The position numbers and the translations under genes are program-made. From the NCBI GenBank assembly GCA_035946175.1, contig DASYZQ010000014.1, forward strand, positions 62,001 through 126,000: a stretch of DNA of 64,000 nucleotides. The letters are read 5' to 3'. Under the pieces are notes generated by a model. It was not told the origin of the DNA and did no database searches. It saw only the letters and a list, made by a program, of their open reading frames with translations. Shown one piece after another: positions 58,131 through 64,000 of this stretch. This DNA is from DASYZQ01 sp035946175. Its GTDB lineage: Bacteria > Patescibacteriota > Saccharimonadia > Saccharimonadales > UBA4665. Position 1 is the stretch's first letter. Each line of letters begins with the position of its first letter.

Positions 58131-58721
58131 CTGGCCCTATACTATTTCTCATGCTTCGTCCTCGCGTTACTGAGTATCCTGGCTCAATTTGCCATCTGGG
58201 CCCTGATCATACGAACCTCACCAAAGCAGGGTAAGCAAGTTAGTATCAGTGAACACGCCGCTGGTAGAAGGTGGTCGTATCTCCTGTTTGGTATCTCAGG
58301 AACCGTGTGTCCGAGTCTGCTTAACTACTACCTGTATCATTCATTCGGTCCGCAGTTTGGACTGCCTTTTATCTTCTACCTGGCAGTAGTCGCTACCTGG
58401 GTCAGTATGCTACTGACTGCCTGGGTACCATATCATCCCACCAAAAGGGGCCTTCAGATACTTCATGGTAAAGCTGCCATGGCTATGGCCTGCATGATGG
58501 CCCTCATTATAGCCAGCTTAACCCTTGCTCGTAATGTGAGTACCGGTATTCATATCGTAGCGGCTATACTCGCGGTATGGTATGGCTTCACCATCTATCT
58601 CGGTTTTTCGCTTAAACGCTCATCGCTTGCCAAACGACTACTCCCCCATTTTATAGTAATCGAGGTATTTAACATTGTATCGTTCGTAGGATTAGTAATG
58701 GGGGTGGCGTTTTGGGGGTGA
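58131..58721 (+). CDS. Unknown multi-helix membrane protein with uncertain start
   Basis: The frame is open from 58122 to TAG/TGA at 58721 and is rich in helices throughout, but the only standard start is GTG 58305, which would cut helix 1. CTG 58131 followed by YYFSCFVLALLSILAQFAIW gives a proper first helix, so I place the start there provisionally. About five helices follow, including FIFYLAVVATWVSMLLTAWV and ASLTLARNVSTGIHIVAAILA. Possibly a DUF420-like or haem-related protein; I cannot name the function. It sits in the heat-shock cluster. Confidence 0.55.
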   Translation: MALYYFSCFVLALLSILAQFAIWALIIRTSPKQGKQVSISEHAAGRRWSYLLFGISGTVCPSLLNYYLYHSFGPQFGLPFIFYLAVVATWVSMLLTAWVPYHPTKRGLQILHGKAAMAMACMMALIIASLTLARNVSTGIHIVAAILAVWYGFTIYLGFSLKRSSLAKRLLPHFIVIEVFNIVSFVGLVMGVAFWG

Positions 58722-58758
58722 TGAACAGCACCCTACGCGGAGGCAGCATGTAGTTCAA

Positions 58759-58796
58759 TTGGCACTCTTGACAGTAGAGTGCTAGTTTTTTATGAT
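58759..58796 (+). promoter_or_regulatory. CIRCE and promoter of dnaK
   Basis: TTGGCACTC-N9-GAGTGCTAG (58759-58785) with TTGACA (58768-58773) in the spacer and TATGAT (58791-58796) 17 bp later. HrcA binding would block the -35 exactly as at hrcA. The transcript should cover dnaK and perhaps the following genes. Confidence 0.92.
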
Positions 58797-58862
58797 AGAA
58801 TACAAGTTAGCACTTAGTATTGGTAATTGCTAAAAACGAAAGGGTAAGGATAGGAAAACATC

Positions 58863-60797
58863 ATGGGAAAGATTATCGGGATTGATCTAGGTACGACCAA
58901 CTCAGCTATGGCGGTAATGCAGGCCGGCAAGCCAGAAATTATCGCCAACTCCGAAGGAGCTCGGACCACACCGAGCGTCGTAGCTGTCAATAAGAACGGT
59001 GAGCGGCTAGTGGGTCAGGTAGCCCGTCGCCAGCAAGTAACCAACTCAAAAAATACTGTCTATGAAGTCAAGCGGCTGATTGGTCGCCGCTGGTCGGACA
59101 AAGAAGTGCAGCGTGACCTTAAGCTGCTTGGCTATGACATTGTCAAAAGTGGCGATGGCGTCAAGGTCAAAATGGGAGACAAAGAATACAGCCCCGAAGA
59201 GATCAGCGCTATGATACTTGGTAAGTTAAAGACCGATGCCGAAAGCTTCTTAGGCGGGCCGGTCTCTGAGGCGGTCATTACGGTACCTGCCTACTTCGAC
59301 GATTCACAGCGCCAAGCCACCAAAGATGCCGGCAAGATTGCCGGACTTGAAGTAAAGCGGATCATTAACGAGCCCACTGCTGCAGCCCTGGCTTACGGTT
59401 TGGATAAAAAAGGCAAGTCTGATGAGAAAATCGCTGTCTATGACCTTGGTGGTGGTACGTTTGATGTGTCAATCTTGGAACTCGGTGACGGCGTCTTTGA
59501 AGTAAAATCCACCAATGGTGACACCCATTTGGGTGGTGCTGATTTCGATCGCGAGATAGTGACGTATCTACTCGAACAATTCAAGAAGGAGCACGGCATT
59601 GACCTGGGTGACGACAAAGCCGCTATGCAGCGGCTGCGCGACGAGGCCGAGAAGGCCAAGATTGAGCTTAGCACTGCCCAGGAGGTGGACATCAACCTGC
59701 CATTCCTTACGGCTGATGCTTCAGGGCCGAAGCACTTTGAGCACAAGTTGACCCGGGCTCAGCTGGAACAGCTGGTTGGCGGTCTGATTGGCAAAACGGC
59801 AGGGCCGTGCGAAAAGGCGCTCAAAGATGCCGGGCTAAAGCCAACGGATATTAATGCGGTGGTGCTGGTTGGCGGTATGACCCGTATGCCGGCGGTCCAG
59901 GATCAAGTCAAGCAGATCTTCGGCAAAGAGCCGATGAAGGGAGTTAACCCTGATGAAGTCGTTGCCGTCGGTGCCGCTATCCAAGGGGGTGTGCTACAGG
60001 GTGACGTGAAGGATGTGCTCCTGCTTGATGTGACGCCGCTGTCGCTCGGTATTGAAACCATGGGTGGGGTAATGACTAAGCTCATTGAGCGCAACACCAC
60101 TATCCCAACGAGCAAAAGCGAAGTTTTCTCCACAGCTGCAGATAATCAGCCCCAGGTTGAGGTACATGTTCTGCAGGGCGAGCGGGACATGGCTGGGGAT
60201 AATAAAAGTCTCGGTCGCTTCATACTCGATGGCATCCCGCCAGCTCCTAGAGGAGTTCCGCAGATTGAGGTGACGTTCAACATTGATGCGAACGGTATCT
60301 TGAACGTGACTGCCAAGGATAAGGGAACCGGTAAAGAGCAGAGCATTACCATCCAAAACAGCGGCAACCTCAGCAAGGATGATGTCGAGCGAATGGCCAA
60401 GGAGGCAGAAACACACGCTGAAGAGGACAAAGAAAAACGAGCTGCCGCCGAGAACCGTAACCTACTGGATAACGCTATCTACCAGGCGGAGAAGACTAAG
60501 AGCGATTACGTCGAAAAACTCTCCGACGAAGATAAGAAAAACATCGACGATGCGCTTGAGGCCGCCAAGAAAGTCAGAAGCGACGAGTCGGCTGACAAGG
60601 CTGCGCTTGAGGCAGCTATAAAGGCGCTCAATGACAAACTGATGCCAATCGGTGCAAAGATGTACGAAGCGGCCAAGGACGAGAAGCCAGCAGATGGTGG
60701 TGGTGATGGGGGTGATGTCGAGTCAGACACTGCCAGCGACAAGAAAGACGAAGGACCGGTCGAAGGCGAAGTCGTTGACGAGCCAAAAGACAAGTAG
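58863..60797 (+). CDS. dnaK: Molecular chaperone DnaK (Hsp70)
   Basis: This 644-residue protein has the ATPase signatures IGIDLGTTNSAMAV, VYDLGGGTFDVSILELGDG and VVLVGGMTRMPAVQDQV, and the substrate-binding domain with TPLSLGIETMGGVMTKLI. The C-terminal lid ends in a Gly/Asp-rich linker and EGEVVDEPKDK, near the EEVD/EVVD tail. It works with GrpE and DnaJ, both present. Regulation by HrcA is clear from the CIRCE above. Length and motifs are normal. Confidence 0.98.
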   Translation: MGKIIGIDLGTTNSAMAVMQAGKPEIIANSEGARTTPSVVAVNKNGERLVGQVARRQQVTNSKNTVYEVKRLIGRRWSDKEVQRDLKLLGYDIVKSGDGVKVKMGDKEYSPEEISAMILGKLKTDAESFLGGPVSEAVITVPAYFDDSQRQATKDAGKIAGLEVKRIINEPTAAALAYGLDKKGKSDEKIAVYDLGGGTFDVSILELGDGVFEVKSTNGDTHLGGADFDREIVTYLLEQFKKEHGIDLGDDKAAMQRLRDEAEKAKIELSTAQEVDINLPFLTADASGPKHFEHKLTRAQLEQLVGGLIGKTAGPCEKALKDAGLKPTDINAVVLVGGMTRMPAVQDQVKQIFGKEPMKGVNPDEVVAVGAAIQGGVLQGDVKDVLLLDVTPLSLGIETMGGVMTKLIERNTTIPTSKSEVFSTAADNQPQVEVHVLQGERDMAGDNKSLGRFILDGIPPAPRGVPQIEVTFNIDANGILNVTAKDKGTGKEQSITIQNSGNLSKDDVERMAKEAETHAEEDKEKRAAAENRNLLDNAIYQAEKTKSDYVEKLSDEDKKNIDDALEAAKKVRSDESADKAALEAAIKALNDKLMPIGAKMYEAAKDEKPADGGGDGGDVESDTASDKKDEGPVEGEVVDEPKDK

Positions 60798-60892
60798 AAT
60801 CTACTGGATAAGGGGCCTGCCCATTTTTACAACCAGAGCATTTTCATGATAGGGTATAGGCAAAACTAAGGAGTCGGGACCGGTAAAAATAT

Positions 60893-61276
60893 ATGTTAGG
60901 CTTGGGACGTGCGCGTAGTGACAATCTGCCAGTACTGGTGAGCGTTTTGCAGGACCGTGAAACGTTTCGCCTGACAGGCAAACTGTGGGATCTCAATAGC
61001 CGTAATGTTCGTGTGAGTGAGGCAAACCACAAGGAATTCTTACGCTTCGGGCTGATGGAGGCTAAGGAGGCGGTATGGTTAGAACGCGACCAAGGGCGAA
61101 CCGACGCTTTTGAGCTTATACTGACCTGGGTTGAGGGAGATATCCGCTACTTTGATGTCTACGCAGTTGTTCCAGGCAGTGGGGGAGTTGGTAGCGGTGA
61201 CACGGCCTACGCCAAACAGCTGCTTGAGGCGCTTTTAACCACTCCAGCCACCCTGCCCGTCGATAAGCCCAAGTAG
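60893..61276 (+). CDS. Unknown 127-residue protein between dnaK and dnaJ
   Basis: I do not recognise this protein. It begins MLGLGRARSDNLPVLVSVLQ and is soluble and beta-rich by pattern, with LWDLNSRNVRVSEANHKEFL, WLERDQGRTDAFELILTWVE and IRYFDVYAVVPGS. It lies 95 bp after dnaK and 11 bp before dnaJ on the same strand, so it probably belongs to the heat-shock operon and might modulate the chaperones. No membrane helix is present. Confidence 0.7.
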   Translation: MLGLGRARSDNLPVLVSVLQDRETFRLTGKLWDLNSRNVRVSEANHKEFLRFGLMEAKEAVWLERDQGRTDAFELILTWVEGDIRYFDVYAVVPGSGGVGSGDTAYAKQLLEALLTTPATLPVDKPK

Positions 61277-61287
61277 GATAAATTAAG

Positions 61288-62400
61288 ATGACCAAACGTG
61301 ATTACTACGAAGTTTTAGGTGTCAGCAAAAATGCTAGCCCCGACGAAATCAAGAAAGCTTTCCGCCAGAAGGCTGTTCAGTACCATCCGGACAAGGCCGG
61401 TGGCGACGAAGCTCAGTTCAAGGAGGTGAATGAGGCCTACGAGGTTCTCAAGGAACCTTCGAAACGGCAGCGTTATGACCAATTCGGTCATGCGGGCGTC
61501 GGCGGTAGTTCGGCCGGTGGCGGTGGTAACCCGTTTGGTGGTGCCGGTGGCCCGCAAGGCGTGCACTTCGACTTTGGCGATCTTGGGCTGGGGGATATTT
61601 TCAGTATGTTTGGCGACAGTTTCGGCTTTGGCGGAGGCCGTCCCCGAGCTCAACAGTCGCGTGGTGCTGATGTCGAAACTGCAATCGAGGTGAGCTTTGA
61701 GGATGCCGTATTCGGCACCCAGGTTGAATTACATTTGAACCTCGACGATACCTGTGAACATTGTAAGGGCTCTACCGTGGAACCAGGTTCCAGCCTCAAA
61801 ACATGTGACCAGTGCGGTGGCAGCGGCCAGGTAACCAATGTGATGCGAACCGTGTTCGGCAACATTCAACAATCGGCCCCCTGCCCGCGTTGTGGAGGCC
61901 GGGGGCAGATACCGGAACGGGTCTGCTCAATCTGTCATGGTAAGGGGACAGTGCGTAAGTCGCAAACCATTACTCTCAAAGTTCCTGCCGGCATTGATGA
62001 CGGTTCCGTGATACGGTTACGCGAGCATGGTCAGGCAGTGGCCCGCGGGCAGAAAGGGGATCTGTACGTACAGGTTCGAGTAAAACCGCACAAGAAGTTC
62101 ACCCGCGAAGGCGATCTGATCTTGAGTGAAGAGCATGTGGATATGGTTTCGGCTGCACTGGGTACAGAGATTAATGTGGATACAGTTGACGGGCCAGTTC
62201 GTATGAAAGTTCCAGTCGCTACACAAAGTGGTACCGATTTCAAACTGTCCGGTCATGGCGTACCAAGTCTACGCGGTAGTAGCAGGGGGGCGCATATCGT
62301 AACGATTTTAGTAGATACTCCTCAGAACCTCACGAGAGAACAGCGGACACTGCTACAGGAATTCGCAGCTACCGGTAGGAAACACTTTTGGGGGAAGTAG
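61288..62400 (+). CDS. dnaJ: Chaperone protein DnaJ
   Basis: This 370-residue type I Hsp40 has the J-domain with HPD (YHPDKAGG, about 33-35), a Gly/Phe-rich linker, and four CxxCxGxG zinc motifs (CEHCKGST, CDQCGGSG, CPRCGGRG, CSICHGKG). Of these the first has Thr/Ser variation. C-terminal substrate domains follow. It delivers substrates to DnaK and stimulates ATP hydrolysis. It is the last gene of the cluster. The start has a weak ribosome site (GGATAAATTAAG). Confidence 0.97.
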   Translation: MTKRDYYEVLGVSKNASPDEIKKAFRQKAVQYHPDKAGGDEAQFKEVNEAYEVLKEPSKRQRYDQFGHAGVGGSSAGGGGNPFGGAGGPQGVHFDFGDLGLGDIFSMFGDSFGFGGGRPRAQQSRGADVETAIEVSFEDAVFGTQVELHLNLDDTCEHCKGSTVEPGSSLKTCDQCGGSGQVTNVMRTVFGNIQQSAPCPRCGGRGQIPERVCSICHGKGTVRKSQTITLKVPAGIDDGSVIRLREHGQAVARGQKGDLYVQVRVKPHKKFTREGDLILSEEHVDMVSAALGTEINVDTVDGPVRMKVPVATQSGTDFKLSGHGVPSLRGSSRGAHIVTILVDTPQNLTREQRTLLQEFAATGRKHFWGK

Positions 62401-62448
62401 GGCCGATCAATCTTTTGCATTTGTACAAGAAATTGAGACAATTGCGGT

Positions 62449-63375
62449 ATGTCGCATACGACTTCACGCCTGCCGCGGATACTTATGGTATCATCGGCAG
62501 AGCAGCCAGGTCCTAGGGCACAAAGCGAGGCTTTTGTTGCTAAAATCAATGGAGCGTTGCATGGCGTTGGCCATGTCGAGTGGCACAATTACCGTGACAT
62601 CGCTATGGAGTTTGGCAAGAACCGCCTTACTGCTTATTTGGTGCCAGGGGGTGATGAACTGGATAAGTTTGCCTTTGTCTATTTCAAATCATATTTCAGA
62701 TTCCATGAACAAGCAGCGGCTATAGCCGAGTATCTCGATGAGAAACGAATACCCTTCCTCAGCAGTGAGCTGCGCCACTATATATCGCTGAGCAAGCTGA
62801 CGCAGATGGCTCGCCTCGCCCGGGCGGGCCTGCCGATTCCCGATACAATCTTTATGCCAACGAGCCGGATTGCAGAGACATATAGCTATGTGCGTGATAT
62901 TCTCGGTTTGCCCTTTATCCTAAAAGCAATTGATGGCTATGGCGGACGGTATAACTACCTGATACAAAGCAAAGTACAGTTGCAGAAGGTACTGCAAACC
63001 ACTCCCGAAAAAGCCTTTATCACCCAGCACTTTATAGAGAACACCTATGATCTGCGGGTACTCATTGTCGGTGGCAAAATAGCGCTTGTGATCAAGCGAG
63101 CTCGGCGGAGCAGTGCAACGCATGTGAACAACGTTTCACAGGGAGCCCAGGTAAAACTTCTTGATGTTGGAGTGTTATCGCCTGCCGTCCGGAAACTTGC
63201 CATACGAGCCACCCGGATAATAGGAAGAGAGAATGCCGGCGTTGATCTTCTATTCGATAATGCCTCCGGGGAGCCGGTAGTATTAGAGGTGAATGCTGAT
63301 CCGCAAATTGCAAGCGGGGCATTCGTGAACGAAAAACTGCAAGTATATAGCAATATTTTCAGGAATATGTTATAG
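62449..63375 (+). CDS. ATP-grasp ligase (RimK-like)
   Basis: This 308-residue protein has a pre-ATP-grasp part and, from about residue 105, KLTQMARLARAGLPIPDTIF. Then come FILKAIDGYGGRYNYL, TQHFIENTYDLRVLIVGGKI and NAGVDLLFDNASGEPVVLEVNADPQ, an ATP-grasp domain. Such enzymes form peptide-like bonds. The next genes are a RimB-type protease and RimK itself, so this could be a second glutamyl or amino-acid ligase of that system. The substrate is unknown. It starts 49 bp after dnaJ. Confidence 0.85.
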   Translation: MSHTTSRLPRILMVSSAEQPGPRAQSEAFVAKINGALHGVGHVEWHNYRDIAMEFGKNRLTAYLVPGGDELDKFAFVYFKSYFRFHEQAAAIAEYLDEKRIPFLSSELRHYISLSKLTQMARLARAGLPIPDTIFMPTSRIAETYSYVRDILGLPFILKAIDGYGGRYNYLIQSKVQLQKVLQTTPEKAFITQHFIENTYDLRVLIVGGKIALVIKRARRSSATHVNNVSQGAQVKLLDVGVLSPAVRKLAIRATRIIGRENAGVDLLFDNASGEPVVLEVNADPQIASGAFVNEKLQVYSNIFRNML

Positions 63376-63424
63376 TAGCAGTCTCTACACCGTTTACTTC
63401 GCTATAAAGAAAGGTGGTGAAAAT

Positions 63425-63862
63425 ATGAAAGACACTACGCAGCCAGTAACAATTGGGAGAACCGAGGAAATATATCTCCCCGGATATATCGACCAAGCCG
63501 TTATAGCCAAGGTGGATACCGGCGCTGATGTCAGTAGCATATGGGCTTCGGGCATACACAAACTTCAGAACAAGCTGGAGTTCCGTTTGTTCGCCCCTGG
63601 TTCGCCATACTATACTGGTACGGTTATTACATTGCCGCGTGGTGAATATTCCTTAAAAATAATCACTAATTCTTTCGGCCAGCGGGAATCGCGATATAGT
63701 GTGAAACTGCGTATTAAACTGGCTGGTCGTACGGTTCGTGCCAGCTTCACCCTTGCCGACCGTTCCCAAATGGCCTACCCGATTTTACTCGGGAAACGTT
63801 TGCTGCGAGGAAAGTTTGTGGTTGATGTTTCACGGGGAGCCGGCCTCTCGGCGGGGCAGTAG
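63425..63862 (+). CDS. RimB-like retropepsin-type protease
   Basis: This 145-residue protein has the catalytic motif KVDTGADVSSI (Asp in DTGA), typical of the RimB/DUF785 family of retropepsin-like aspartic proteases. FGQRESRYSVKLRIKLAGR and QMAYPILLGKRLLRGKFVVDV follow as in RimB. RimB trims polyglutamate that RimK adds to ribosomal protein S6 or other targets. AAGGTGGTGAAAAT precedes the ATG. It lies between two ATP-grasp genes and is probably co-transcribed with both. Confidence 0.9.
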   Translation: MKDTTQPVTIGRTEEIYLPGYIDQAVIAKVDTGADVSSIWASGIHKLQNKLEFRLFAPGSPYYTGTVITLPRGEYSLKIITNSFGQRESRYSVKLRIKLAGRTVRASFTLADRSQMAYPILLGKRLLRGKFVVDVSRGAGLSAGQ

Positions 63863-63929
63863 TGGACCTGTAAAATAACTGACTTGCACTAGAACAAAAC
63901 AGTGATAAGCTTGGGGTTGGAGTACAACA

Positions 63930-64000
63930 ATGAATATTGCGATTTTATCAAGAGGTGCGGCGAATTATACAACGAGGCGCTTGAAAGAAGAAGCACTTTT
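63930..64000 (+). CDS. rimK: RimK-like ribosomal protein modification ligase, 5' end
   Basis: The window ends after the first 23 codons, MNIAILSRGAANYTTRRLKE, which fit the start of RimK (alpha-L-glutamate ligase), in the correct context after RimB. RimK adds glutamates to the C-terminus of ribosomal protein S6 or related targets. No ribosome site is obvious in the preceding 10 bases. Confidence 0.75.
   Translation, partial: MNIAILSRGAANYTTRRLKEEAL

Noticed and set aside
1..64000. CRISPR arrays and IS elements
   Set aside because: No regularly spaced repeats, no terminal inverted repeats with transposase and no cas genes. The only repeats are the module pair described above and the SPDGS-coding repeats.

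Overview
This window most likely comes from a member of Candidatus Saccharibacteria (TM7, Patescibacteria). This is inferred from gene content, not from a 16S gene, which is absent here. Supporting features are the compact layout with many overlapping start/stop codons, an archaeal/eukaryotic-type aspartyl-tRNA synthetase, a eukaryotic-type phosphomannomutase, a LexA-like protein without its protease domain, a MutY-like glycosylase without iron-sulfur cysteines, an EndoQ-like PHP gene next to a UvrD helicase, and many small or secreted proteins of unknown function. TGA is used as an ordinary stop, so the recoded Absconditabacteria/Gracilibacteria are unlikely.

Layout. 1-7.2 kb: nucleotide-sugar and surface-polysaccharide genes (GDP-mannose pyrophosphorylase end, phosphomannomutase, galE, glmS, a GT4 glycosyltransferase, an initiating sugar-phosphate transferase, a frameshifted GtrA gene). 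7.3-10.1 kb: a LexA-like regulator, then a cobalamin riboswitch in front of an unrecognised 589-residue zinc-ribbon protein and two tiny ORFs with good ribosome sites. 10.1-27.9 kb: core and lineage-specific genes (DsbA-like, CNNM-like, aspS, membrane-anchored surface proteins, MutY-like, tsaC, murC, an ABC exporter, EndoQ-like/UvrD, a methyltransferase). 27.9-35.57 kb: an accessory island ending at the 3' end of a tRNA-Ile2 gene. It has GC-rich segments of actinobacterial flavour, a CIRCE operator, two broken genes and a tightly overlapping four-gene operon of unknown purpose. 35.7-36.3 kb: an FtsB/DivIC-like gene and the initiator tRNA. 36.25-41.6 kb: a second accessory segment starting with an integrase whose reading frame runs through the initiator tRNA. 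It continues with a 5'-truncated secreted-protein gene and two gene modules (VIT1/CCC1 plus a split CaCA exchanger; an alpha/beta hydrolase) bounded by two kinds of repeat. 41.6-64 kb: core genome again (PspC/PadR, DUF4430-like, trehalose genes otsA/otsB, elongator tRNA-Met, tilS, ftsH, murJ, lepA, guanylate and adenylate kinases, peroxiredoxin, the hrcA-grpE-dnaK-dnaJ heat-shock cluster with CIRCE sites, and a RimK/RimB/ATP-grasp cluster).

How it fits together. The left end supplies activated sugars and assembles surface glycans. The murC, murJ and FtsB-like genes show that a peptidoglycan wall and division machinery are kept. All three CAU-anticodon tRNAs (Ile2, initiator, elongator Met) lie within about 12 kb, and tilS, which modifies Ile2, follows the last. 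HrcA is a shortened version and has CIRCE sites in front of hrcA and dnaK, with a third, unexpected CIRCE in the accessory island. The most novel material is the repeat-bounded modules at 38.8-41.6 kb, the riboswitch-controlled unknown protein at 8.0-9.8 kb, and the unknown operon at 31.2-35.0 kb. There is no CRISPR array, rRNA or recognisable insertion-sequence transposase.
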